From NCBI GenBank assembly GCA_002104985.1, contig MCGO01000035.1, positions 124,001 through 188,000 of the forward strand: DNA of 64,000 nt, written 5' to 3'. The notes beneath the pieces were generated by a model. The model ran no database searches. It worked only from the letters and a program-made list of their open reading frames with translations, and was not told the origin of the DNA. This stretch comes from Rhizoclosmatium globosum (Eukaryota; Chytridiomycota; Chytridiomycetes; Chytridiales; Chytriomycetaceae). Position numbers and translations under genes: made by a program. Below, piece after piece: positions 1 through 11,202 of this stretch (position 1 is its first letter; each line of letters starts with the position of its first letter).

Positions 1-960
1 AAACCGAAATCAAAAGCCAACAGTCCAAAGGTGGCAAGAAAATCGAAGGGAATGATTGCTACTTCAAGCCTCAAGGGCAAACCACTCAAGCGGATAGAGC
101 TCGAACCTGAACCACAAGCTATGCCCAGTAATTTTCAAAGTCAGGCTCAATTTACGATGCCGTGGCTAAATAATCAAATGGGTATGATGGGGATACAACC
201 TAATGGGATGTTTCCACAAAACTTTCCCATGTATCTTCAAGACCCTCACCAGCAACAAGCCTCTCAATTACAACTCCAACAACAACTTATTCAAAATCAC
301 TTCCCTTGGTTTTCATCCTTCAACGCGTTCCCTCCTCACCAACACTTTCAAGCTCCTCCAAGCAAGCAGCACCAAGAAGGAAGCGAAGCACCGGCTAAAT
401 CTGTTTCGACGAAGCCAAAAGCAAAAGATTCTAAACTCAACAGTGTGAAAAGTGCTAAAAAGTCGAACGCAAAAGCTTCAACCAAATCAACACAAAAACA
501 AACTACAACATCGACTACCACCGATCGAGGCCCGAAACCCCCGCGCCCACCAACTGCACTCCCAACTTATAACTCGATGTATACAAACCAATTACCGCAA
601 ATGATGTCACCTCAACCCTTTGTTCCTCCAACACTGATGCCAGCCCGGATACGTGTTCAAAACGTGCCAGTAGTTATGCTGCAGCAAGCAATGGTGATTG
701 AACCGACTGGCGAACCGCCAGGTAGCTATGGAACGGAGATGGGGCAGCCGACGTTTATGAGTAGTGCATTTGCTGCCTGGAATCGAGGTTTGGAGGAAGC
801 AATGCCGCCCCCAGTTGTGGAAGAAGTTGTCGAAGAGGTAAAGGAAGTTGAGAAGAAGGGAAAGAAAGGCGTGAAAATACGGGAAAAGTCGAGAGGCCGA
901 AGCGGTGTCCGTTCTATGATTGCGAAAGGTATTATTGGCCGGCATAAAGGCGGTGACTAA
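1..960 (+). CDS. C-terminal part of a low-complexity Gln/Pro/Lys-rich protein (5' partial)
   Basis: The frame is open from the first base of the window, so the true start lies to the left. About 319 residues are visible. They begin basic, then become rich in Gln, Pro, Met and Phe (residues ~45-120), then Lys/Ser/Thr rich (~125-175), and end in an acidic Glu/Val stretch followed by a basic Lys/Arg tail. No catalytic motif, membrane segment or zinc ligand is visible. The composition resembles an intrinsically disordered nuclear or RNA-associated protein, but that is inference only. I do not recognise a family. Confidence 0.6.
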   Translation, partial: KPKSKANSPKVARKSKGMIATSSLKGKPLKRIELEPEPQAMPSNFQSQAQFTMPWLNNQMGMMGIQPNGMFPQNFPMYLQDPHQQQASQLQLQQQLIQNHFPWFSSFNAFPPHQHFQAPPSKQHQEGSEAPAKSVSTKPKAKDSKLNSVKSAKKSNAKASTKSTQKQTTTSTTTDRGPKPPRPPTALPTYNSMYTNQLPQMMSPQPFVPPTLMPARIRVQNVPVVMLQQAMVIEPTGEPPGSYGTEMGQPTFMSSAFAAWNRGLEEAMPPPVVEEVVEEVKEVEKKGKKGVKIREKSRGRSGVRSMIAKGIIGRHKGGD

Positions 961-1063
961 GGGGTTTTTCTTATTTCGTAATATTTTGTGCTAATGTATA
1001 TGTGAAATTCTTTTGATATTCAATGCCTTCTTTATAACTTGTATGATTTTACTCATGTTTGAT

Positions 1064-2454
1064 TCAATGATATTCGTATCGTTCAAGAGGTTTGAGAACA
1101 GAACGACTCCATACAGCATATACGGAGCCAACTAGTAGCATAAGATTTTTGAGACCCTCGACTTCAGACGAACTTGTTCCCCCATCCGGAAGAGAAATTG
1201 TACCGAAGACAGGAAACTTTTCTCCAGAATTAGTAGGTACAATTGGTGGAGCCAATGGCATATGAAAGAAAGGCGATTCTTGTGATTCAAGAGAGTCGCG
1301 GTCGGATGATGATGGTGGTTTGTGGCTATCTGATTCTGAGTTGGAAGTAGAATTTGAACATGAGCTTGGCAAGGGGATATCAGAAGGCCCTCCTCGTGGA
1401 AATTTACTGCGTCCATAATAATCGGAAGAACTTTGAGATCTTGGAGACGAAGTGTGTGGTTGTTGAAAAACAGTTGAGAATTCCCAGTTGGATGAACGAG
1501 AGGAAGGGCGACCCAAGGATTCCAAATAGTGATGCTCCATTTCTTGCATTTGCTTTTGAGTTTTTGACTTCTGATCGTTCATGGCAGCGATGTATTGTGC
1601 ATAGAATGCAGGGCGCGATGCCTCTGCTACGGCAAACTTGGAATATTTCTCTTTCGAGAAAGTTGATTTTCTCGTTCGAGATGAGATGAAGAACTGAAAT
1701 GTTGATCCTGAGATAGTATTGGGATTGGTGGGCGGGAAGGACGAAGTGTTCGTGGGCAAATTCAACAACAATGAGTTTCGGTTGCTTGACCCAGGTGTTT
1801 GTGCATTTGAGACAACTCCAGTGCTTTCAGAGTAATCAAGCGAGCCAAGAAGACTGGTTTGCAGATACGCGCGAGTAAATACATAATCCGTTGAGTGGTA
1901 TGAGAATCGTCCGAGAACATCATTCGGCCTTTTCCCCGGCGGTTGAGTCACGTACAATGAGAATCTGTGGCCGTACATATCGACGGAAAGAAATTCGGCG
2001 TTACTGTTTTCAGTTGTAAGAAACTTTGAGATTTGATGACAATGTGTTCACCTGGAAAACAATGATTGATTCGCCAGAATAAACTCAAGCGCAAATGACG
2101 GGTACTTTGTGCTTGCTACTCGCAGGGGAAGTAGGGACTTAAGGCGTGCGCGCTGCTGTACTGAGCTGTTGAGGGTTTCGTACGTATTTACATCAGCGGA
2201 CACTGCATTTGTTCAGTTCTTTCCGTTTCCTAGACAGAGAAGAGTAATTACCAGCTAGAGTAAAGAGAGCATCGGACGAGGTTGAGTTTGTGAAGATTCC
2301 AATTGACCCATTCTCCCGTCGTCGAAACAACAATTGGGACGGCATAGTAAATCCACTGCTTCCACGTTTAGTGGCTTTAGGGCTCTATCTAGAAACCTCA
2401 CCTCTGCCGTTGAGATGATGGCAGCGGGATATCAGGGCCAAAGAAGCCAAGCAT
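1064..2454 (-). CDS. Conserved unknown protein, 4 exons, ~415 aa
   Basis: The proposed exons are 2454-2402, 2355-2252, 2202-2052 and 2003-1064. Every junction is GT-AG, introns are 46-51 bp, and the phase is preserved throughout. The N-terminal ~150 residues, which span all exon joins, look folded and conserved, with alternating hydrophobic and charged residues. The remainder is Ser/Pro rich. A short hydrophobic segment (residues ~385-400, LMLLVGSVYAVW) lies close to the C-terminus and could be a tail anchor. I do not recognise the family. The start is the first ATG in frame with a good donor downstream. The gene is divergent from the ABC transporter, with a transposon inserted in the spacer. 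Confidence 0.6.
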
Positions 2455-2522
2455 TTCGAACTAATTTCCAAGCCTCTCTTACTCTGTCTGACACCGAATA
2501 AACTAAACTCAGGAAACTCTGT

Positions 2523-2530
2523 GGTCCCTT
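2523..2530. repeat. 8-bp target site duplication, left copy
   Basis: GGTCCCTT lies directly outside the left terminal inverted repeat and is repeated exactly at 6843-6850, directly outside the right one. Matching 8-bp direct repeats flanking perfect inverted termini are the expected footprint of cut-and-paste insertion. Confidence 0.85.
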
Positions 2531-2621
2531 CACCTAGTCTTTTTCAGTGCTATGATAAAACATAAGAAACAATTTTTCCTATCGCCCATCCCTCATCAGC
2601 AGGGAAAAGAAAAGCGCACGC
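2531..2621 (+). repeat. Left terminal inverted repeat (91 bp)
   Basis: This segment is the reverse complement of 6752-6842 with one mismatch (base 75 or so of the repeat, G against C). Weaker similarity continues inward for ~30 bp, through GGACA and CAACACA motifs, up to the putative start codons of both internal genes. The repeats may therefore double as promoter and 5' leader. Confidence 0.9.
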
Positions 2622-2685
2622 GGAGAACAAAAGTCTCGGACATCCAACACACGACAACCTGTTCCCGACATCAAAACGTTCCACA

Positions 2686-3938
2686 ATGGCAAGTGCACCC
2701 TCAACAGTACTAACTACACACAACGAGAACTAATACGCAGATAAAACTACAGGCTCAGCAGGGATCAAAGCGAAAGCGATCAGATGATGATATGTACTTC
2801 GGCCTTTCTCCGTTTCAGCTCCAACAACTCCGCTATCATGTCCATGGGATTGGAGTCAAAGCGACTGAACCCTTTAAGAAAATGAACGAGGTGATTGCGG
2901 CTCTGTGTGGTGTCAGGTATAACCAGATCACATAGTCTATTGTGATGACCAAACTAAACCAGCGATGATCACAGGTTCTCATCAAGAGGATCGCGAAAGA
3001 GTGATTCCAAAGCTCAGAACCGTTCGTCAAGTCGAAACGCCGAGAGTATACGACCAATACTTGAAATATGCTGGAAAGCTTGTTGCAGGCACGAGTTACA
3101 TGAGACATGAGACATTTGCTAGTGCTAATCCGTTGATTCAGATTTAAATGCCGAATGATGGGGCTCCAAGTTACGAATCTGTCAACTTCACCAAATGGAC
3201 TGCTGCATACAAACGACAACATGGAAGCACTTTATTTCAAATAATTAAGGGGCAGAAAACCGCAGAGCATAAGCGTTGATGGAAAAGTGGAAGTCTCAAG
3301 TAGAAGAGTTGAAACGGACCCAAAACCAAAGAGGTTTCAGAGAGCTCACAAGACTCAACCGAAAACAGTTCAAGCTTGTTCAACTAAGCAAGTTGTTGCG
3401 ACCTGAGGGATTTCACGGTGTTCGTTTAGAAGGGTTTGGTTTCACGCCAAAACAGTTCGGAAGTCAACACACTACGGTAAGTGATTAAATATGAAACACT
3501 CATTAATATAAATAAAAGGCCTGTGCTACAATATTGAAAGAGCTAAAGATTCCTGGAAAAATCCGCTTGGTCTTGGTGAAGCCTCCAGAAGACGATTCAG
3601 ACTCCAACAAGGAAAACAGCGCAGTGGATGACGAGGGCAATTCAAATGGCGAAGACGAAGACGACAAATATGATGGTTTCGACGTAGACGTCGACGAGAT
3701 TGACGAAGACGATGCGATTGAGGAAGACGAATGGATCAACGCGATTGACAAAAACAAAGGGGTGATTGAAGAAGACGGAGATATCAACGCAATTGACAAT
3801 ATCGAGGACGAAATTGAGGGAGACCAAGACGATGCGATTGAGGAAGATAATATGAGTGTTGAAGATGCCAAGAACAATAAAAGTGTTCCAAACGACGTCG
3901 AAGACAATGGAGACGTGGAAAATGAAGAAAATTTGTGA
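2686..3938 (+). pseudogene. Broken plus-strand gene inside the transposon, acidic C-terminus
   Basis: A short first exon starts at ATG 2686, just inside the repeat. Further coding blocks follow at ~2755-2917, ~2975-3272, 3276-3476 and ~3521-3938. The blocks read as one protein: basic N-terminus, a helical middle, then an Asp/Glu-rich tail of ~120 residues. The continuous reading is broken by an in-frame TAA at 3145-3147, and by a TGA with a one-base shift near 3270, after which the frame of 3276 continues the same protein. The intron at 3477-3520 has a good GTAAGT donor and AG acceptor. I do not recognise the family. Unrecognised introns could explain part of the breakage. Confidence 0.45.
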
Positions 3939-3939
3939 T

Positions 3940-5160
3940 TATATATACGGCGGGAGTTGGGTTGGGTGATTCGAGTTTGGTCAGTTGGAATCATCAGATG
4001 GAGTATGTTTTACACCCTCAAGTATTACTTCCTTTACAGTTGCTTATTAAACCTTTCTCCCTCCTTTCTCTTTCTTTCTTTCTTTGTTCCTAAAGTAAGC
4101 AGAGTTCAGAGAGCAAGCTAGACAAAGTTTGGAATCAAGACGACCATTTTCGTTCTATTTGAGCTGCCAATTGTATTCCGCAGTTTGGCTGAGAAAGATC
4201 AAACCACCCTCAAACGCAAAATAAGCCAACTATAGAAGTCGAAAATGAAATTAATGCTCAAAAGAACTTACGTCGAGTGTTTCCTGGTCATATTGTTCAA
4301 TAAATTACACTCCGTGGAGTTTAATGTCTTGGAGGCATGTTTTCAACAGAGTTTCGTCAACCTTTCAACCACTTTCAACCTTCTGCAACATCATTAGCTG
4401 AACAAAACCCGTTAAAGTAAATATCAGATCTTACTAAATAACACACAATCTTCTTGATCGTGGTATTGTTACGCGTCTGTTGTCATTGCTAGTTTCGCTA
4501 TTCAGTTTTATCGCAACCAAACTCGCTCCACACGTGCAAACACGACGCAATCGCTTCGTAGATCGATTAAGACTACGCTGTTTTCGACAGAGGTGAAGTT
4601 TGGTGTGTCCTGATTTTGTCAATCTTTCAATGTTTATCTTGTGTCAACACTTTCACTGTAAATGCACAAAGACTTAAGCTTTCATGATCGATGCGTATAA
4701 ACCTCCAGAATCAGTAAAAACAACCCGCTCTTTCTATCGCAGGTAGTCATTGATCTCTGTCTATTGTCGTTGGTGCGCTATTGAGGGCAGAATATCATGG
4801 ATTTGGCTTCAGTATCAAAAAGATGGCCACATCACACTTATTTTGGTGTTCCGACAACGCGAATATGCGTAATATGCCATCATCTTATCGCATACGAAAG
4901 GTTATGAATATTGCCCGCTTCAGTCAGGAGCTGCAGTTTTTAGGGTTAATAACTGACAAACCCGTATTCCAGTGTTATTTCTTATATTTCCACGTTTAAT
5001 GTAAAGCACATTATGAGAGGAAGGATACGTAACAAATACCTTCATCAAGTTTGGTGTGTCAATGTTGATTGTTGGACTGTAGATTTGTGTGTGATGACTT
5101 TTACTTCCGCATGTGAATAGAAACGAAAATGCATTAACTTTACTTTAACTATCTTTTATT
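3940..5160. other. Transposon interior without a recognisable gene
   Basis: About 1.2 kb between the two convergent internal genes. It carries a CTTT microsatellite (~4067-4087) and only short, compositionally random open frames (for example 4781-4999). I see no conserved motif, tRNA or further repeat. Confidence 0.5.
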
Positions 5161-5162
5161 TA

Positions 5163-6718
5163 TTATTTACTACTTCGGAAGTTTTGGCAACTTAACACTG
5201 AGTCTTTCGACTGAAGGGCCGTTCTGATTTCACCCAAATGCTTCTCGAAGTACAAGGAGGCATATTCCCCATCAGCGTCAAAAATATTCAATGCTTCCTT
5301 GGCCAATCTTGAGTGTTTCCTCTCCACTTCCATACGTCTCCACCTCAAGCCCATGAATGCTTCTGTTGACCGAGAATCACAGAATCACAAACTCCAACTT
5401 TCTCTTCTACAACCCTCCAGTGCTCCATTTCACGCTGTTCATAGAATCCAACTATATTCTTCAAGTAGTTCTGATGATGAAAGAGATCTTCACAATTTTG
5501 AAAATAGAACGTGATGAACGAATCAACGTCAGACTGAGAGCTTTCCACCGCTGCGGGAGTAAGAGCTGCCTTAACCTGAGCAAATGAAACTGGGGGGTGC
5601 CGGGGGGTTGCCTGGTTACATTGCTACAAACTACTTATGAGAATTAAGGTTGAGAAGAAGTACAACTATACCATTGAGCGCATCCAGCTTTTAAACTTCG
5701 GCGGAAACTTGAAGTGCAACTCCGAGTGAACAAAGTTTGAGACCCAAAGACACAAGCTGAAACGAAAATGCATGGTCTACTTGTGTTGCGAACTCGTGAT
5801 GGAAAGAAGCCATGGTCTTGTAATAGTACCACACACATTTCGTGTCCATTTGCATGATTTGTGCACGTCACAAGTTGAGCTGGCTCATGACCAGTCAGGG
5901 AATGCAGTAGAGCTCTCCTCCCAGTCCCACGTGCAGCTTCACAACAGCGGATTTTCTTTGATCGTGTTCTACCAGATGGAGTTGTCAAAGGAGTGGGAGA
6001 GCGGTCCAATCGGTCTAAAACACAATGACAGTGATTGTCCCACCAATGCCCAGTTGCGTGAGTGCGGCAGAAGTGGGAAAGAGAAGGGACCGTTTCGGCA
6101 CAAGTGTAACACTTGAAGGACAGGACAAGGGAACAGTTGGGTGCAGCACGGCAGGAACTTGCGACGTCAACAGTTTCCAAGCCACTGCCATGATCAACAG
6201 AGGTAGAACGGCTTCCGTATCAGCGAACCACTTCTCTCGTTGTTTCTTCCAGAACTTTGGGCTGACTTGCTTTGAGGTCGGGAATCGTAAGAAGGATGTG
6301 AAGTCAGTTTCATGACCCTCAGTCCAAACTCCGTACATATCAGGGAATTCGACGTCAATGCTATCTAATTTGTTATTGCTTTCGACAGATTCCGCTTCAT
6401 CACTGACAGGAGGTATTAGTTCAAGTGAGGAGAGGGAACAGGTGGAACTTACTCAGAATCAGCAACATAGTTATCGGCGTTCTTCCACAGATTTGGCGAT
6501 GACTATGCAGTTTACGTAACAGTGGGAGATACGTTGGCTGCTGCTCGCGATACCGATGCAGATTGCTGCTGCTTGACGAAGGCCCAAGCCTCCCTTTGTA
6601 GCTCTGAATCAGCATCCGACAGGTCAGAGGAGTCACTGCTGAGATCTCGGTGCTTCCTTTTGTTGATAGTGCTGCTTGAGGAGTAAAAGTTTTCCTGCGA
6701 AGGGTGGCCATGATTCAT
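5163..6718 (-). pseudogene. Frameshifted Cys/His-rich transposon protein (possible KDZ-type transposase remnant)
   Basis: Exons run from ATG 6718 (~6718-6532, then ~6490-6462, then ~6411 down) with acceptable GT-AG introns. The middle contains the block FWKKQREKWF and a run of hydrophobics. The frame then slips near 6190 into a 178-residue open frame rich in Cys and His (CYTC, HFC, GHWWDNHCHC, then GHEMCVVLLQDHGFFPS). After another intron ending at ~5586, a further 60-70 residues read on to another slip near 5345, and the C-terminal piece ends at 5163. The HGFFPS...LF.RSC pattern recalls the CxC zinc-cluster region of fungal KDZ transposases. The catalytic domain itself is not seen. At least two frameshifts make it non-functional as written. 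Confidence 0.45.
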
Positions 6719-6751
6719 TGTGTTGAGTTGTCCAAGAGTCTTCGTTTTTCA

Positions 6752-6842
6752 GCGTGCGCTTTTCTTTTCCGTGCTGATGAGGGATGGGCGATAGGAAAAA
6801 TTGTTTCTTATGTTTTATCATAGCACTGAAAAAGACTAGGTG
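6752..6842 (-). repeat. Right terminal inverted repeat (91 bp)
   Basis: Reverse complement of 2531-2621 with a single mismatch. It ends GACTAGGTG immediately before the right target duplication, about 100 bp upstream of the ABC transporter start codon. Confidence 0.9.
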
Positions 6843-6850
6843 GGTCCCTT
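6843..6850. repeat. 8-bp target site duplication, right copy
   Basis: GGTCCCTT, identical to 2523-2530 on the other side of the element. Confidence 0.85.
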
Positions 6851-6942
6851 TCTCCTTTTTTTGTGCTTCTTTCTCTCATTTCCAACACAATTTTCCGATG
6901 CCAAGAAATTGACAACAACCACAAACAAGCTCAATCTGTCAA

Positions 6943-9900
6943 ATGGTAGCGTCAAAGGAGGCGGAACATCTTCAAGTATCGGAGACCAGCGCAGGACCTT
7001 GTCCAAAGAGCAATGCATCCTGGCTGGACAGACTTGCATTCAGCTGGGTGAACAGGTGGGGCAATAGTGATTTCAAAGCTGCATCCGGATAACACTTTCT
7101 TGGTTCCGGGAACTCCTCCAGCCTCTTCAAGAAGGGTGCCAAGAAGCCTCTTGTCATTTCGGATCTGTGGGACATTCCGGAGAACATTGCCTGTCAGGAT
7201 CTGGCCGAGCAATTCGAGGCGGCGTGGGCGATCGAACTGAAGAAGTTCAAAGAACAACAAGCGAAAGACGGTGGTGGAAAAGCGTATGAAGTCGATGGTA
7301 CTTTGCTCAAGCGTACTTTGTGGGCGCTCTGCTTCCGCCAGGTCTTTCCGTTGGGGTTCCTTAAAGTCTTTTCGGATCTGTATGTGCCCCCTTTCTTCCC
7401 TTTCCGTTTTCCTATTACTAAACAATTTTAAGATGTAACTTGTTCTCTCCTTTTCTTGTACAGTACATTATCTTGTACATTCAACAGAAAGCAACTTCTT
7501 CACCTGGAACCGGAGTTGGCTACGCACTCGGACTCTTTGTCCTCCAGATCTTAGCCACGTTTACTCTCAACACCTTTACCCAAGAACTCGCCGTCCATGC
7601 AATCGCGATGCGTACTGCAATCACGGCGATTATTTACCGTAAATCAATCAAGCTCTCTGCTTCCGCCCGCCAAAAATTCGATGCTGGTACTGTGATCAAT
7701 ATGGTCAGCACAGACAGTGCTCGTGTTGAGCAGTTTTTCAACGTCATCAACTTTATATGGACGATTCCGATTATGGTCGCAATCAACATGATATTCTTGA
7801 TCCACAGTTTAGGATGGGCTGCATTAGTTGGCATGGGAATGCTTGTTATTGCACTACCCATCCAAACTCACTTATTTACGAAAATGAAGGCAATTCGAAG
7901 AGATCAAGCACCTATCACTGATGAACGTGTCAAAAAAACTACCGAAATCTTGAATGGAGTTCGCGTTATCAAGCTATTTTCTTGGGAAACTTCATTCGTG
8001 GAAATGGTTCAGTTGATTCGTAAACGTGAGTTGAAACTGGTGTTGAGAAGGGCTCTCTACCAGTCGACGGTGATGACTCAAGCGCAAGCGCTACCAATCC
8101 TCACGAGTTGTGCATCCTTCATTGCGTATAGTGCAATCAATCCCACTTTGGACCCTGCTTACATTTTTTCGAGTTTAGCCTGGTTTCAACAGTTGCGGCA
8201 GCCAATTTGGATGCTGCCAAACATTTTGAATGCGTGGAGTGAATTTAGTGTTGCTGTTGTACGTGTGGAAGGTTTACTGCTTGCGACAGAATTGGATGAA
8301 AGACCAGCAGCATATGAGCTTCCTGACGGCAATGCAGTTGTTGTGAAGGATGGAAATTTCGATTGGAGAGGGCCTGTTTTCATTGACGGAGTCGTTCCTT
8401 CAAAGGTTTCCAAGAAAGGAAAAAAGAAGCGTTCATCAAAGAAAGGAAAAGCGAATGGCAAGGAGGAAGTTGTCAAGATCGAAACCCCATCCTCTTCAAC
8501 TTTGAAAAATATCAATTTAGAAATCCCGAAAGGGTCTTTGGTGGCCATTGTTGGAGCGGTTGGGAGTGGAAAGAGTTCGTTGTTGAATGCGTTGGTAGGC
8601 GAAATGAAACGGATCAGCGGAACAGTCGAGTTTTCTGGTTCTATCTCCTATTCTCCGCAAACTGCATGGATTCAGGTATAGACTTATATTTCGAAATGTA
8701 CATTTTAACTTATCCTTCCGCAGAACGCTTCGGTCCGTGAGAATATCACATTCGGTTCACAATTTGATGCTGAAAGATACTATCAAGTAATTTATGACTC
8801 AGCCCTTCTTCCGGACTTGAAAGTTCTCACTGATGCGGATCAAACGTCGATTGGAGAACGAGGAATCAATCTTTCCGGTGGTCAAAAGCAGCGTATTAAT
8901 CTTGCGCGACTGATGTACTCGCTCTCAGACATCGTACTCCTTGACGATCCACTCAGTGCTGTTGATGCTCATGTTGGACGCCATTTGTTCAATAATTGCA
9001 TCAAAGGTTCCTTAAAGTCGCGTACTCGCCTCTTAGTCACACATCAATTGCATTTCTTACCTGAATGCGATTACATCTTATTCTTGAAAGATGGTGAAAT
9101 TGTGGAACGAGGAACTTACCAGGAATTGCTGGACGCAAAGCGTGACTTTGCCGCCATGATTAGTGTCCATGGCTCTGAGCAACAAGATACTGTCGAGGAA
9201 GAAACTGGGGTGAAGGACATTTCCGATGCGTTGAAGGAGATCGAAGTCCTGGTTTCAACGGAAAAAGCCGCAAAGGATATCATGCGAGTTGAAGATCAAG
9301 AAACCGGCAGCGTCAAAGGTGCGGTATGGTTTCGCTATATGCAAGCGGCAGGAGGTTCCGGGTTCGTTATTCAATTGGCTTTCTTGGTTCTTATGGTGCA
9401 GGGATGTTATGTTGGAAACAACCTTTGGTTGGCTGCTTGGACTTCTCACGATTTTGACTTGACCCAGTTGCAGTATATTGGAATTTATGCGGGAATTGGT
9501 CTTGGATTTGCTGCGAGCTTGTTTGCGTACGCTATTTTCTTTGGATATACTGGAGCAACAGCAGCCAAAACCCTGCACGAAAAAGCCTTGGCTCGAGTTC
9601 TCCGCTGTCCCGTTTATTTCTTTGACACGACTCCATTGGGCAGAATTATTAACCGGTTTTCTCGCGACGTGGATGCCGTGGACAATTCGATTGCGCTCAA
9701 TTTCCGTCAACTGGTCCAGCAGCTATCAGTAACCATTTCGACTTTTATCGTTATGTGTTATGCCTTGCCAATCTTCACAGCGCCAGTTATTCCTGCCTTA
9801 GGAATTTATTACTACGTTCAAAATGTGTATCGTAAAACCGCAAGAGAGTTGAAGCGCTTGGATTCTACCACAAAGTCACCGCTCTATGCTAACTTTGGCG

Positions 9901-11158
9901 AGACTATTCTTGGTATTTCGACTATTCGTGCATACTCTGATGAAAGGAGATTTATCGCACGAAATGATCATGTCACAGACGTGACAAACTCTCCATATTT
10001 CTTGCTGGTAACTTGTCAGAATTGGTTGTCTATTCGATTGCAGTTCATTGGGAGTGTGTTGGTTTTGTTTGCTGCAATGTTTGGAATCTTTTCCAACACC
10101 ATTACTGCTTCACTGCTCGGTCTATGCCTTTCGTAAGCCTCAAACAAAAGTATTTTCTCTTGCTAAATTTAACTTGCAGGTACTCCTTGACTGTCACTCA
10201 AACTCTTGCTATGGCCGTTCAAAACTTCACACAGACCGAGATTGCTATGAATAGTGTTGAGCGAGTTGAGCATTATGCATACCGTTTGGAGTCTGAAGCA
10301 GAACCTGTGATTCCGGACCACCGACCTCCGTCAGAAAATTGGCCTGAAATGGGTGTGATTGAGTTCAAAGACGTCACAATGAGATACGCGCCAAATTTGC
10401 CAATTGTTTTGGATGCAATTTCTTTCAAGATTGGAAATGGAGAGAAAGTTGGAATCGTTGGAAGGTGAGTCAATAGTTAAGATTGTATGTCGGATTTAAT
10501 TCTCTGTGACAGAACCGGAAGTGGAAAGTCCACCTTGATGCAAGCTCTCTTTAGAATGACCGAACCATCATCTGGCTCCATGATCATTGACGGAGTTGAA
10601 ACGGAGAAATTGGGTCTACTTGATTTGAGGAAGGCCCTTGCAATTATTCCGCAAGATGCAGTTGTCTTCTCTGGTACGTTTCGAAGCAACATGGATCCAT
10701 TCAGTGAACATACTGATAATGAACTATGGGATGCTTTGAACCGTGCCGGCCTTGCTGCTAAAGTCAAAAGATCCGAAGGTAAACTAGACGCGCCAGTTGA
10801 CGCGGGTGGAGAGAATTTGTCTGTTGGAGAACGTCAATTGCTCTGTCTCTCTCGTGCGATGCTCAAAACGCCAAAAATTTTGATAATGGATGAGGCAACT
10901 GCCAATGTGGATTTTGAAACAGATGCGATGATTCAAAAGTCTTTGCGAGAAGATTTTAAAAACAGCACGGTTCTCACTATTGCCCACCGACTCAACACGA
11001 TTATGGACTATGATCGAGTAATGGTGTTGGACAAAGGAAAGCTTTGCGAATTTGATTCGCCAAGAAACTTGTTGGCGAATCCGAATTCTATCTTTGCAGC
11101 ACTTGTGGCTCAGACAGGAGAAAACAATGCTGAAGTTTTGAAGAAAATGGTTCTTTAG
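6943..11158 (+). CDS. ABCC (MRP/Yor1-type) multidrug ABC transporter, 6 exons, ~1317 aa
   Basis: Exons are 6943-7055, 7122-7379, 7433-8675, 8724-10132, 10180-10464 and 10513-11158, all GT-AG and in phase. The order is membrane domain 1, nucleotide-binding domain 1, membrane domain 2, nucleotide-binding domain 2, without the extra N-terminal TMD0 of long MRPs. NBD1 has Walker A GAVGSGKSS (~505), signature LSGGQKQR and a degenerate Walker B ending LLDDPLSAVD, as usual for ABCC. NBD2 has Walker A GRTGSGKST (~1102), signature LSVGERQ and Walker B LIMDEATANVD. A Lys/Ser-rich insert (KKGKKKRSSKKGKANGK) precedes NBD1. It is expected to export organic anions or conjugates across the plasma or vacuolar membrane by ATP hydrolysis. 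A transposon sits ~90 bp upstream and may affect its expression. Confidence 0.92.
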
Positions 11159-11202
11159 TCTCTTCTTTCTATGAAAATGAATTAAAGTGAAAAGAAGTGA
11201 AT

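Larger units (their letters stand above)
2531..6842. mobile_element. TIR DNA transposon, 4312 bp, decayed; possibly KDZ-type
   Basis: The element is bounded by 91-bp inverted repeats that begin CACCTAGTC on one side and end GACTAGGTG on the other. An 8-bp direct duplication flanks it. Inside are two convergent, broken coding regions, one plus (2686-3938) and one minus (5163-6718), separated by ~1.2 kb without a clear gene. The repeats differ at about one position in 91, so insertion is fairly recent even though the internal frames are broken. An 8-bp duplication fits hAT, P or Kyakuja-Dileera-Zisupton (KDZ) elements. The Cys/His-rich minus-strand protein resembles the zinc-cluster region that precedes fungal KDZ transposases, which is inference from pattern only. 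No intact DDE domain was found. Confidence 0.8.

Noticed and set aside
4781..4999. 72-codon open frame in the transposon interior
   Set aside because: Random composition, no splice partner, no recognisable domain.
5772..6116. Plus-strand open frame inside the transposon
   Set aside because: Shadow of the Cys/His-rich minus-strand frame, with no start context or motifs of its own.
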